NCBI GenBank assembly: GCA_025355725.1
Contig: JANXZC010000057.1
Coordinates: 1 to 46,252 of the forward strand
DNA length: 46,252 bases
From: Syntrophus sp. (in: bacteria)
Lineage (GTDB): Bacteria > Desulfobacterota > Syntrophia > Syntrophales > UBA8958
Direction of reading: 5' to 3'
Below the pieces are notes generated by a model. It was given only the letters and a program-made list of their open reading frames with translations. It made no database searches and had not been told where the DNA came from. Both the position numbers and the translations under genes were made by a program. Positions 18,382-26,140 of this stretch are shown one piece after another. Positions within the stretch are counted from its first letter, which is position 1. Each line of letters opens with the position of its first letter.

Positions 18382-20040
18382 ATTCAGAAAATCTACGGCA
18401 ACCTGAACGGACTGGGGGCGGAGCAGCTAAAGCGGATCGAACAGTTCTACCGGCGCCGCATCGCCCCGGACCTCATTCTGACCCACGATCTGGCCCGCCA
18501 GCTCACCGAGGCATCAAGGAACATCAACCGCCAGCTCGGCCTGTTGATCAGCCGGCGGGGGGAAATCATCTTCGTCATCGTCGGCGATCACCAGGGGATC
18601 GTCATTCCCAGTCTGGAGGGTTTCCGTTCCTCCTCCGTTCGCTTCAAGGGCCTCCGTCTCATCCACACCCATCTCCACGGGGAAAAGCTGACCGACGACG
18701 ACCTCACGGACCTGGCCCTGCTTCGCCTCGATTTAATCTCCGCCGTGGAGGCCAAGGCCGACGGACTTCCCGGCCTCGTCCACAGCGCCCATCTGGTCCC
18801 GGAAAATACGGACGGAAAATACTGGGATTTCCTCCCCCCCGTCCGCCCCTCGGAGCTGGAGATCAACTTTACCTCCTTCATTGCCGCCCTGGAAGGTGAA
18901 TTCACGGGAAAACAGAAATCCCGCAAAGTCGAAGCGACGGAGCGGGGAATCTTGATCAGGGTGGAGACCAACCCCACTGGCGACGCCCACCTCTCCCTTG
19001 AGGAACTAAAGGAATTGGCCCGTTCCAGCGGCGTTGCGGTCTTCGATACCATCACTCAGTACCGTAATGCCCTTGATCCCCGCTATGTTCTGGGAAAGGG
19101 GAAGCTTGCCGATGTCCTGATCAGGGCCATGCAGATGGGGGCGAATCTCCTCATCTTCGATCACGAACTAACCCCCGGGCAGGTGCGCTCCCTGGCCGAT
19201 TTCACGGAAATGAAGATTGTCGACCGGACCCAGGTGATTCTGGACATCTTCGCCCAGCGAGCCCATAGCCGGGAAGGAAAGATTCAGGTCGAACTGGCCC
19301 AGTTGAAATACCTCCTCCCAAGGCTCGCGGTGAAACATACGGCCATGTCCCGCCTCACCGGCGGCATCGGCGCCCGGGGGCCGGGAGAGACAAAGTTGGA
19401 AATCAACCGGCGCCGCGTCCGGGACCGGATCAAACTCCTTGAAGAGGACCTCCTGGAAATTGAAAAGGCCCGCGGTCAGCGACGGGTCAAGCGGGAGAAG
19501 GCGGGATTGCCCGTAATCTCCATCGTCGGTTACACGAATGCGGGAAAATCGACATTGCTAAACAGCCTGACCCAAAGCCGCGTCTTTACGGAGGATCGGC
19601 TGTTTGCCACCCTGGACCCGAAAAGCTCGCGCCTCCGTTTTCCGAGGGACACGGAAGCAGTAATTACCGATACGGTGGGCTTTATACGGGATCTGCCTCC
19701 GGACCTCTTCGCCGCCTTCCGGGCAACCCTCGACGAACTCCACGAGGCCCATGTCCTGATGCACGTCGTCGATGTCGGCAATCCCGACTTTGAAAACCAC
19801 ATCGCCGCCGTGGACAAGATCCTCGCCGATCTTGAGATCAAAGACAAACCCACCCTGATGGTCTTCAACAAAGAGGATCGTGTTGCAGACAAGCCCCTCC
19901 TTGCCACCCTGTGCCGGCGTTTTAACGCCGTCGCCGTCTCGGCCCTGGATAAAAATACCTTGCCCCGGTTGATAAAAAGATTGGAGTACCTTGTCAAAGG
20001 CCTGGGGAAACAAGGGAAAACCCCTCCCCAAGGTCTATAG
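18382..20040 (+). CDS. hflX: GTPase HflX (apparent ATT start)
   Basis: A ribosome-associated GTPase that rescues or splits stalled ribosomes. It has the HflX core TGGIGARGPGETKLEINRRR, P-loop GYTNAGKSTLLN, G3 DTVGFIRDLP, G4 NKED and G5 VSALD. The first conventional in-frame start is TTG at 18544, but coding sequence clearly continues upstream as KIYGNLNGLGAEQLKRIEQF, the normal N-terminus of delta-proteobacterial HflX. In that frame no ATG, GTG or TTG occurs before 18544. An ATT at 18382 has AGGGGG (18370-18375) at ideal 6-base spacing and gives 552 residues. I annotate ATT as the start; a sequencing error or CTG start are alternatives. Confidence 0.9.
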   Translation: MQKIYGNLNGLGAEQLKRIEQFYRRRIAPDLILTHDLARQLTEASRNINRQLGLLISRRGEIIFVIVGDHQGIVIPSLEGFRSSSVRFKGLRLIHTHLHGEKLTDDDLTDLALLRLDLISAVEAKADGLPGLVHSAHLVPENTDGKYWDFLPPVRPSELEINFTSFIAALEGEFTGKQKSRKVEATERGILIRVETNPTGDAHLSLEELKELARSSGVAVFDTITQYRNALDPRYVLGKGKLADVLIRAMQMGANLLIFDHELTPGQVRSLADFTEMKIVDRTQVILDIFAQRAHSREGKIQVELAQLKYLLPRLAVKHTAMSRLTGGIGARGPGETKLEINRRRVRDRIKLLEEDLLEIEKARGQRRVKREKAGLPVISIVGYTNAGKSTLLNSLTQSRVFTEDRLFATLDPKSSRLRFPRDTEAVITDTVGFIRDLPPDLFAAFRATLDELHEAHVLMHVVDVGNPDFENHIAAVDKILADLEIKDKPTLMVFNKEDRVADKPLLATLCRRFNAVAVSALDKNTLPRLIKRLEYLVKGLGKQGKTPPQGL

Positions 20041-20112
20041 ACTTTAAATCCCGTTCATGAAGAGAAATATGTATAATTCGGCAATTCGGCAGAATTTGCT
20101 TGACATAAGCCA

Positions 20113-20141
20113 TTGACATGACCATAATAGTCACATAAAAT
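20113..20141 (+). promoter_or_regulatory. Sigma-70 promoter with operator dyad for the toxin-antitoxin operon
   Basis: TTGACA (20113-20118), 17-base spacer, TAAAAT (20136-20141). Inside the spacer TGACCAT-A-ATAGTCA (20119-20133) is a near-perfect dyad, the usual place for autorepression by an antitoxin-toxin complex. A second TTGACA at 20100 is not properly spaced. The start would be near 20148, with a GGGGAGA ribosome site before the ATG at 20165. Confidence 0.75.
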
Positions 20142-20164
20142 AATCTACGGGGAGACTTCCAAAC

Positions 20165-20461
20165 ATGAGAACCGCGGCGGTATCCACTTTAAAGGCATCT
20201 TTAAGCGAATATCTCGCGAGTGTAAAGTCGGGGGAAGAAGTAATCATTACCGACCGTGGTAAAGCCATCGCTAAAATCGTTCCCATCACAAGAACTAACG
20301 ACAGGATATCCGGGCGGTTACTGGCCATGGAAAAGGCCGGCCTTGCGAAAATGAACGAGAAATGTTTCCCAAAAGATTTCTGGGATGGGCCCGATAAACC
20401 CGTTGACAGAGAAAACAAGGCCTTGTCATACCTTCTGGAAGAGCGCCGGGAGGGAAGATGA
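20165..20461 (+). CDS. Type II antitoxin, Phd/YefM family
   Basis: A 98-residue protein beginning MRTAAVSTLKASLSEYLASV then SGEEVIITDRGKAIAKIVPI, the Phd/YefM DNA-binding fold. The C-terminal half is charged and proline-containing, as expected of a toxin-wrapping tail. It would neutralise the PIN toxin encoded next and repress its own promoter through the dyad at 20119-20133. Its last codons overlap the toxin start as ATGA (20458-20461), so translation is coupled. Confidence 0.9.
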   Translation: MRTAAVSTLKASLSEYLASVKSGEEVIITDRGKAIAKIVPITRTNDRISGRLLAMEKAGLAKMNEKCFPKDFWDGPDKPVDRENKALSYLLEERREGR

Positions 20462-20880
20462 AGTTCTGGGATTCATCCGCCCTTATCCAACTGTTTGTGG
20501 AACAGAACGAGTCCGGAATATTGAGAAAGATCGTAAAAAACGACCTAGATATTGTTGTCTGGTGGGGAACCATTCTGGAGTGCAAGTCCGCAGTCGCACG
20601 CTTGAGGAGAGAAGGGGTGGTAACCATCGATCAGGAAGGACAGATACGGAGCAAGCTGAAAACAGCGTCTACCTGCTGGATCGAAATCATGCCCGGTGAA
20701 CAGGTGCGGCAAGTCGCCTCACGATTGCTGGTAAATCATCCCCTTAGAACAGCAGATTCCTTGCAGCTTGCCGCAGCGATCACCTGGGTGGGAGCACCCG
20801 TTCAGGAGGACTGTTTCGTCTGCCTGGACTCGAAACTTAGAGAAGCGGCAAGAAAAGAAGGCTTCTTCCTGCTGCCATAA
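20458..20880 (+). CDS. PIN-domain toxin, VapC family
   Basis: A 140-residue PIN-domain ribonuclease. The metal-binding acidic residues are visible: D5 in MKFWDSSALIQLF, E41 in ILECKSA, D100 in RTADSLQLAAA and D114 in CLDSKL. VapC toxins cut tRNA or rRNA. It follows the Phd-type antitoxin with a 4-base overlap; Phd-VapC pairings are common. The toxin ends only 8 bases before the third GT-C/TPR gene, which lacks its own ribosome site, so that gene may sit in the same transcript. Confidence 0.9.
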   Translation: MKFWDSSALIQLFVEQNESGILRKIVKNDLDIVVWWGTILECKSAVARLRREGVVTIDQEGQIRSKLKTASTCWIEIMPGEQVRQVASRLLVNHPLRTADSLQLAAAITWVGAPVQEDCFVCLDSKLREAARKEGFFLLP

Positions 20881-20888
20881 CTTCAATA

Positions 20889-22607
20889 ATGAGCCTCTCC
20901 CGACAAAAGAAAACTGCCTTATGGATCTGCCTGTGTACAGCCTTGCTGACGTTCGCGGTTTATGGGCAGGTGAAGGACCATCCTTTCATTGATTTCGACG
21001 ACTATGAATATATTACGGAGAATCCCCATGTCCGCTCGGGCCTGAGCATAGATAATATCGTCTGGGCCTTCACTTCCTACCATTCCAACAACTGGCATCC
21101 CATCACCTGGATTTCCCATATGGTGGACATCCAGATCTTTGGCCTGAACCCGGCCGGCCACCATCTGGTCAACGTCTGCTTTCACATCCTCAACACGATA
21201 TTGCTCTTGCTGCTGCTGCGGCGAATGACCGGCGACCTCTGGCCAAGCGCCTTCGTAGCAGCCCTCTTCGCCCTCCACCCCCTCCATGTCGAATCCGTAG
21301 CCTGGGCTGCGGAACGGAAGGATGTCCTGAGCACCTTTTTCTGGTTATTAACCACCTGGATGTACGTCCGCTATACCGAGACGCCGGACTGGAAACGTTA
21401 CGGTCTCGTTATCCTGATTTTTGCCCTGGGACTGATGGCCAAACAGATGCTCGTCACGTTGCCCTTTGTCCTGCTGCTGCTGGACTACTGGCCCTTGGGA
21501 AGAATAGCGGGAAGAGGAGGACAAAAGCAGGCGCCAGTCAGCCGTCTCATCGTGGAAAAGATTCCTCTTTTTGCCCTGGCTCTGTCAGCCGCCATTATCG
21601 TGTTTGTCGTCCAGCAGCAATCGGGGGTCCTTTACAGTCTCACCCCCTTCCCTTTTCAGATCCGCCTCGAAAACGCCCTGGTATCCTATGTAGGCTATAT
21701 GGGCATGATGTTATGGCCCGTCAACCTGGCGGTTTTTTATCCCCACCCCCTGGACAGCCTTGCCCTCTGGAAAGTCCTGGGCGCCGCGGGGCTATTGATA
21801 GCCATCTCAGCCGCTGTAATCTGGAAGGGTCGCCGCCATCCCTACCTGATCACGGGCTGGTTCTGGTACCTGGGGACACTGGTTCCGGTTATCGGTCTGG
21901 TGCAGGTGGGGGTACAAGCCATGGCTGATCGTTACACCTACATCCCCCTGATCGGTCTTTTTATCATGATCGCCTGGGGAGGGAGTGATGTTGTTTCATC
22001 CCTCTCCAGACAACAGTTCATCGGAACAAAACGCGATCAACCAGGGGACGTCGTATTGCCTCCGGGCAGGCCGGAAAAGACGCAGAAAGCGGGGAAGGCC
22101 GAACTATTTGTCCCCAGCCGGATCATTTTCGGATTGGGAGTGGCTGTTTTACTGATCCTGAGCTTCCTGACCTGGAAACAGGTGGCCTACTGGCGGGACA
22201 ACGTCACCCTTTACACACATGCGGCGCGGGTGGTTCCTGACAATTACTGGGCAAGTAACAACCTTGGCGCCGCCCTGGCATCCCGGGGACAGATCGACGC
22301 GGCCGTAACTTGGTTTGCCGAATCACTGAAGATCATGCCCTATTACCCAGGGGCCAACCAGAATATGGCCGCCGCCCTGTACAAGCAGGGACGTTATGAG
22401 GAAGCGGAACCACTACTTGCAAAGGCTCTGAAGTTGCAGCCCCGGAACCCGGATCTGCACGTTACATTGGGGGCCGTCTTATTGAAAATGGGAAAAAACG
22501 CTGAGGCTGCCGCCCATTTCCAGGAGGCCATCAACCTCCGCCCCGGCGACGGCAACGCCGCCGCAGGACTGAGGGAGGCCTCAACAGATAACATCTATAA
22601 AAGATAG
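20889..22607 (+). CDS. GT-C-type membrane protein with C-terminal TPRs (TMTC-like), paralogue 3
   Basis: A 572-residue membrane protein closely resembling paralogue 2. The first loop is HPFIDFDDYEYITEN (DD site). NNWHPITWISHMVDIQIFGL, LHPLHVESVAWAAERKDVLS and MADRYTYIPLIGLF follow at matching places, as do about ten hydrophobic helices. The TPR domain is shorter, about three units (residues ~455-565) with ordinary divergence, not the near-identical copies of paralogue 2. By family it would be a polyprenyl-sugar-dependent glycosyltransferase of the inner membrane; target unknown. The ATG at 20889 is 8 bases after the toxin stop and has no clear ribosome site. Confidence 0.85.
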   Translation: MSLSRQKKTALWICLCTALLTFAVYGQVKDHPFIDFDDYEYITENPHVRSGLSIDNIVWAFTSYHSNNWHPITWISHMVDIQIFGLNPAGHHLVNVCFHILNTILLLLLLRRMTGDLWPSAFVAALFALHPLHVESVAWAAERKDVLSTFFWLLTTWMYVRYTETPDWKRYGLVILIFALGLMAKQMLVTLPFVLLLLDYWPLGRIAGRGGQKQAPVSRLIVEKIPLFALALSAAIIVFVVQQQSGVLYSLTPFPFQIRLENALVSYVGYMGMMLWPVNLAVFYPHPLDSLALWKVLGAAGLLIAISAAVIWKGRRHPYLITGWFWYLGTLVPVIGLVQVGVQAMADRYTYIPLIGLFIMIAWGGSDVVSSLSRQQFIGTKRDQPGDVVLPPGRPEKTQKAGKAELFVPSRIIFGLGVAVLLILSFLTWKQVAYWRDNVTLYTHAARVVPDNYWASNNLGAALASRGQIDAAVTWFAESLKIMPYYPGANQNMAAALYKQGRYEEAEPLLAKALKLQPRNPDLHVTLGAVLLKMGKNAEAAAHFQEAINLRPGDGNAAAGLREASTDNIYKR

Positions 22608-22656
22608 AACGGTCCTCAATTCTCTCCATTCCCTGCCGTCGAAAAATGGCATCCCT

Positions 22657-22781
22657 ATTCCGATTCTAAATCAAAGATGATATCAAGGCGGCGAGGAAGA
22701 GGCGACGCAGGCGTATTGTTCATACGTCGAGGAGCCGATGACGATGCCAACGAAGATAGCGCTTTGATTTAGAATCGGAAT
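22657..22781 (-). repeat. 125-bp palindromic repeat, family A, copy 1 (complete)
   Basis: Perfect 20-bp terminal inverted repeats (22657-22676 and 22762-22781) enclose about 85 bases. Read on the minus strand it matches copies at 30849 and 34732. Its edge forms part of the TGA stop of the neighbouring SDR gene (22781-22783). No open frame lies inside. It is MITE- or REP-like and may also act as a terminator between the convergent GT-C/TPR and SDR genes. Confidence 0.9.
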
Positions 22782-23572
22782 CACATTACACCCTTGTACC
22801 AGCCCCCATCGATCTGGATCGCAGCGCCGGTGATGTAACCCGCCTGCTCCGAGGCGAGAAAGGTCACCAGGGCGGCGAATTCCTCGGGTGTTCCCAGGCG
22901 GCCCATGGGAATGGTCGACTCCCACCTTTTGATTACCGTTTCCGGGGTTGTCTTCTCCTTCTCCGCCACGGCCCGGGCAAGGCTCCGAACCCGCTCCGTC
23001 AGGGTGTAACCGGGACAGACGCTGTTTACCGTGACATTGAACGGGGCCAGTTCATTGGAGAGGGTCTTGGCCAGACCAATAACTCCGGATCTGATCGTAT
23101 TGGAAAGGATCAGACCGTCAATGGGCTGTTTCACGGAAATGGAGGTCATGTTTATAATTCTCCCCCAGCGTTTCTCCTTCATCACCGGCACAACTTCCCG
23201 GGTCATGACAATCGTGCTCAGCAGGTTCAACCGGAAACCGGATGCCCACGTATCGTCATCGATATCCAGAAAACTCATCGAAGGCGGTCCGCCGGCATTG
23301 TTGACCAGAATATCCACGGTTCCGTAGTGCGATATGGCCTTGCGAACAAACTGGGCCGCCTGCAACGGGTCGGAAACGTCCGCCGCCACGGCAATTACCT
23401 CGGCCCCCGTTTCCTTGCGGATAAGCTGTTCCGCCTCCGGCAAAGAAGGATCATCGAGGGCGCAAATGGCCACCTTCGCCCCTTCCCGGGCCATTTCCAT
23501 GGTCACCGCCAGCCCCAGGCCCATACTTCCCCCGGCCACCAAGACCACCTTGTTTTTCAATCCCAGATTCAT
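22781..23572 (-). CDS. Short-chain dehydrogenase/reductase lacking the catalytic Tyr-Lys pair
   Basis: A 263-residue Rossmann protein with the cofactor motif GGSMGLG (residues 14-20), NNAG at 91-94, NMTSIS at 141-146 and a normal C-terminal YITGAAIQIDGGW. The usual YxxxK catalytic pair is replaced by SNTIR: Ser157 and Arg161. This fits the BKR-like SDR subgroup known to lack the active-site tyrosine, so its reaction is uncertain. The ATG at 23572 has GGAGGG 7 bases upstream; a GTG 12 bases earlier is less likely. It stands alone, and its stop overlaps the family A repeat. Confidence 0.88.
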   Translation of the reverse strand: MNLGLKNKVVLVAGGSMGLGLAVTMEMAREGAKVAICALDDPSLPEAEQLIRKETGAEVIAVAADVSDPLQAAQFVRKAISHYGTVDILVNNAGGPPSMSFLDIDDDTWASGFRLNLLSTIVMTREVVPVMKEKRWGRIINMTSISVKQPIDGLILSNTIRSGVIGLAKTLSNELAPFNVTVNSVCPGYTLTERVRSLARAVAEKEKTTPETVIKRWESTIPMGRLGTPEEFAALVTFLASEQAGYITGAAIQIDGGWYKGVM

Positions 23573-23684
23573 AACACCCTCCACTTTTTGTTTGTTTATA
23601 ACAAAAATTACGGACCGAGGTCAATGGGGAACGAGCAATAAAATTCTTTGGGGATCGGGTGCCGTCCATCCCAAGTTACAGCTT

Positions 23685-23939
23685 CTACTTTTTTTCCTCG
23701 GCTTTATCAGTCTTAATTCCCTCTTTGAATTCCTTGGAGTCGATCTCCTTGATCTCGGAGGACTGAAGGGTTACCTGCCCGCCCGTCTTGACGTCCTTGA
23801 ACTTGACAGCCCCGTTCTTCAGTTTGTCAACATCCTCCGTATAGTAGATGCTTTTTGAGGCTGGATCGGTTACCTTGTAGTAAGAACCGCATCCACAGAG
23901 GAACACCACACAAACCAGGCACAACAGAACTCTTTTCAT
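23685..23939 (-). CDS. Small lipoprotein (YgdI/YgdR-like)
   Basis: An 84-residue protein. MKRVLLCLVCVVFLCGC is a lipoprotein signal with a lipobox (LCG-C), followed by SYYKVTDPASKSIYYTEDVD and a strand-rich segment (VKFKDVKTGGQVTLQSSEIK). The layout resembles DUF903/YgdI-type lipoproteins, whose role is unknown. The lysine- and glutamate-rich tail is likely disordered. AAAGGAGG lies 8 bases before the ATG. Confidence 0.85.
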   Translation of the reverse strand: MKRVLLCLVCVVFLCGCGSYYKVTDPASKSIYYTEDVDKLKNGAVKFKDVKTGGQVTLQSSEIKEIDSKEFKEGIKTDKAEEKK

Positions 23940-24084
23940 CGTTACAAACCTCCTTTTTCACTATTATTTGATAAGGCACTGCTTTCTTATGGAAAACTAT
24001 AAACAGAAGGGGATTGTGTGTCAAGATAATACCCAAGGGCCTTGATCACAACACGCTGCCGATATTTTCGCCCATGTATTAATC

Positions 24085-24113
24085 TTGACACGTCATAGCC
24101 CCGTCTATATACT
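24085..24113 (+). promoter_or_regulatory. Near-consensus sigma-70 promoter for the SGNH-like gene
   Basis: TTGACA (24085-24090), exactly 17 bases, then TATACT (24108-24113). The start would be near 24120, giving a 90-base leader that contains a REP-like hairpin (24149-24193). Confidence 0.75.
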
Positions 24114-24148
24114 CTCCTCGCCAAGAAAACAAGCTACCGAAACATGCA

Positions 24149-24193
24149 GGCTTCGTGAAAAGTCGTCATTACCGGGCAAGCGGGAATCCAGAA
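24149..24193. repeat. REP-like element in the leader of the SGNH-like gene
   Basis: GGCTTCGTGAAAAGTCGTC heads a segment ending in a CGGGAATCCAGAA hairpin arm. The head is shared with the repeats at 28541 and 43462. It lies between the promoter and the ATG, so it is transcribed. Confidence 0.6.
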
Positions 24194-24209
24194 GGCGCAT
24201 GGTTAAAAG

Positions 24210-25298
24210 ATGAGCAAACCCAAAAAACCCAAGACCCGGCATCAGGCAAAACAATCGACTTTTCGTTCGCTGGCGCCGGCCCTGGCGATCTCCCTGTTGA
24301 TCCCCTTTGTTTTGTTTTTTGCCGCCGAGGTCTGCATCTCCTTTGCATTGAGTCACCCCCGGCTAATTCCCAAGGGATATGCCCTGAATTTTTTGCGTTA
24401 TTATTATGCCAATTTCGACCGCGACGTCATTCAATTCTCAGATGCCTGCGCCCGTTATGACGCCGGCTTATTCTACACCCTCAAGCCCGGGGCCTGCCGC
24501 TTTGCCAATCGCGAGTTTGATGTGGAATACAATATTAACAGTCTCGGAGTGCGTGATGATGAGGCAGCACTGAATAACCCCGAGATTGTTGTCATCGGCG
24601 ATTCTCAGGCAATGGGCTGGGCGATCGGGCAGGAGCAGACATTTTCATCGCTCCTCGGGAAGCTGACGGGGAAAAAAGTATTAAACACAGGGGTTTCTTC
24701 TTATGGTACCGCCCGGGAGATGATCATGCTTGACCGCGTGGCCAAGGGCGGGCTCAAATATCTCATTATTCAATACAGCGACAATGATTATGATGAGAAC
24801 CGCTACTTTGCCGCCAATAATAATCGCATGAACATATCTTCTGCCGAAAAGTACGAGGGCGTCCGCCGTTTTCACAAGGACAATACCGGATACTATCCGG
24901 GCAAACACATCCTTACCCTGATTAAAATCCTTAGAACCCCGGACATCAGTATCTCCGATCCGGTTGCAACTCCTTATCGGCCGGATGAGGTTGACGCCTT
25001 CCTGCAGGTGCTGCAGAAGTCCCGTCCCGATCTCCGTAATCTCAAGATAATTGTTTTTGAGGCTAATCCTTATGCCGCAAACGACAGACCTTTTCTTGAG
25101 AATTTAAAAAAACAAATCAAAGATCCTTCCTGCCCGGATTATATCCGCAACCTGATCGTTCTTGATTTGGGCAAAGAGCTGAACGCCGGCAGATATCTCA
25201 CCCTTGATGATCACATGAATGCCGACGGACACCGGTTGGTTGCCGAACGATTGACTGCCGTCATTCAAGCATCGGAAAGCAAACAGCGAGTTCATTAA
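24210..25298 (+). CDS. Membrane-anchored SGNH/GDSL hydrolase-like protein
   Basis: A 362-residue protein with a basic N-terminus, one membrane helix (LAPALAISLLIPFVLFFAAE, ~22-45) and an external domain. IVVIGDSQAMGWAIG carries the GDS block-I serine of SGNH hydrolases, LNTGVSSYG the block-II glycine, YSDNDYDENRY is the likely block-III asparagine region and DDHMNADGH is the terminal Asp-x-x-His dyad. Such proteins de-acylate or acylate surface glycans, often with an acyltransferase partner that is not visible here. The ribosome site is weak (GAAGG, 15 bases upstream). A near-consensus promoter lies at 24085. Confidence 0.8.
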   Translation: MSKPKKPKTRHQAKQSTFRSLAPALAISLLIPFVLFFAAEVCISFALSHPRLIPKGYALNFLRYYYANFDRDVIQFSDACARYDAGLFYTLKPGACRFANREFDVEYNINSLGVRDDEAALNNPEIVVIGDSQAMGWAIGQEQTFSSLLGKLTGKKVLNTGVSSYGTAREMIMLDRVAKGGLKYLIIQYSDNDYDENRYFAANNNRMNISSAEKYEGVRRFHKDNTGYYPGKHILTLIKILRTPDISISDPVATPYRPDEVDAFLQVLQKSRPDLRNLKIIVFEANPYAANDRPFLENLKKQIKDPSCPDYIRNLIVLDLGKELNAGRYLTLDDHMNADGHRLVAERLTAVIQASESKQRVH

Positions 25299-25307
25299 TT
25301 TTATCTA

Positions 25308-25313
25308 TTGACA
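25308..25313 (+). promoter_or_regulatory. -35 element of a candidate promoter for the leader RNA
   Basis: A perfect TTGACA, but the hexamer 17 bases on (TACGGT, 25331-25336) is a poor -10. If used, the start lies near 25343, exactly at the base of the long stem described next. Confidence 0.4.
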
Positions 25314-25342
25314 AGCCTTTGTTTTTATTTTACGGTTCGTAA

Positions 25343-25536
25343 AACTTTTTTAAGGCTGGAATATCGTGACTGGTGGGAAAAGAAGAACGGCTGGCAGCGT
25401 AAACAATCTGTTTGGATTATTGCGCCTTACTCTTCTTCTGGTGGGCTTGTACCCACCGCCCGGCGATTTTAGGAGTTAAAGAGTACATCTATAATAAATC
25501 CTAAGAGGCCACGGGTGGAGAATCCGTGGCCTTTTT
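25343..25536 (+). ncRNA. Structured leader or small RNA with intrinsic terminator (6S-like rod?)
   Basis: The gap before the oxidoreductase operon can fold into one long rod. Nested pairs are ACUUUUUUAA (25344-25353) with UUAAAGAGU (25476-25484), AAUAUCG with CGAUUUU (25464-), GGUGGG (25372-25377) with CCCACC (25452-25457), AGAAGAA (25381-25387) with UUCUUCU (25433-25439), and a terminal stem from 25393. A second GGUGGG at 25440-25445 can take the same CCCACC as a local hairpin. A terminator (25506-25536) follows. Length and a switchable hairpin in the 3' strand resemble 6S RNA; a transcription-attenuating leader of the operon 30 bases downstream is equally possible. No known riboswitch core was recognised. 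Confidence 0.55.
25506..25536 (+). terminator. Rho-independent terminator just before the oxidoreductase operon
   Basis: AGGCCACGG (25506-25514) pairs with CCGTGGCCT (25524-25532), followed by TTTTATTTATTTTT. The first operon ATG is at 25567, so this either ends an independent RNA or gates the operon. Confidence 0.93.
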
Positions 25537-25566
25537 ATTTATTTTTGCAAAGGGGACAGGGCAATC

Positions 25567-26136
25567 ATGTACGAGGTAATCTGGCATGGAAGAGGGGGAC
25601 AGGGGGTGGTCGTCGCCGCCCAGATGCTTGCGGAAGCTGCATATCTGCAGGAATTCAAAGGGGTGACCTCGGCGCCGACGTTCGGACCGGAAAGACGGGG
25701 AGCACCGCTCACGGCCTCCACACGGATCGCCCAGGAGCCAATCCGGATTTTCTCTCAGATCGAGGAGGCAGACATTGCCGTTGTCCTGGACGAGAGCCTC
25801 TTCAAGGTTGTCGATATCTTCAGCAGACTCCGGAAAAACGGCCTGCTGCTCATCAATACCCAGACACCCCTGGAGAAGTGGGACGAAGGGGGAGAATACC
25901 GCATCGCCGTCGTTGACGCTGCCGGCATCGCCCTGAAACACCATCTGAGCAAGGAAGGGGCGCCCGTGGTTAATACCCCGATGTTAGGGGCCTTCGCCCG
26001 GGCCTCGGGACTCGTCTCCCTGGAAAATATCGAAAAAGCCCTCAATCACAAGCTGTCGAAGGAACAGGGGGCCAGGAATTTCGCCACCGTGAAGGCGGCC
26101 TATGAAGAAACCAGAGTCAGGGAAAAGAAGGATTGA
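25567..26136 (+). CDS. 2-oxoacid:ferredoxin oxidoreductase, gamma subunit
   Basis: A 189-residue gamma domain that begins YEVIWHGRGGQGVVVAAQML, the family hallmark, followed by SAPTFGPERRGAPLTASTRI. In the complex it binds between the alpha and beta chains and contributes to CoA handling. It leads a gamma-delta-alpha-beta operon, the order found in pyruvate and related oxidoreductases. The substrate could be pyruvate, a branched-chain 2-oxoacid or an aryl 2-oxoacid such as phenylglyoxylate; sequence alone does not decide. An AGGGGACAGGG-type ribosome site precedes the ATG. Confidence 0.92.
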   Translation: MYEVIWHGRGGQGVVVAAQMLAEAAYLQEFKGVTSAPTFGPERRGAPLTASTRIAQEPIRIFSQIEEADIAVVLDESLFKVVDIFSRLRKNGLLLINTQTPLEKWDEGGEYRIAVVDAAGIALKHHLSKEGAPVVNTPMLGAFARASGLVSLENIEKALNHKLSKEQGARNFATVKAAYEETRVREKKD

Positions 26137-26140
26137 GCTT

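Noticed and set aside
25343-25500. A tRNA or tmRNA in the oxidoreductase leader
   Set aside because: No T-loop GTTCGA-type sequence, no acceptor stem ending in CCA, and the nested helices form a rod instead of a cloverleaf.
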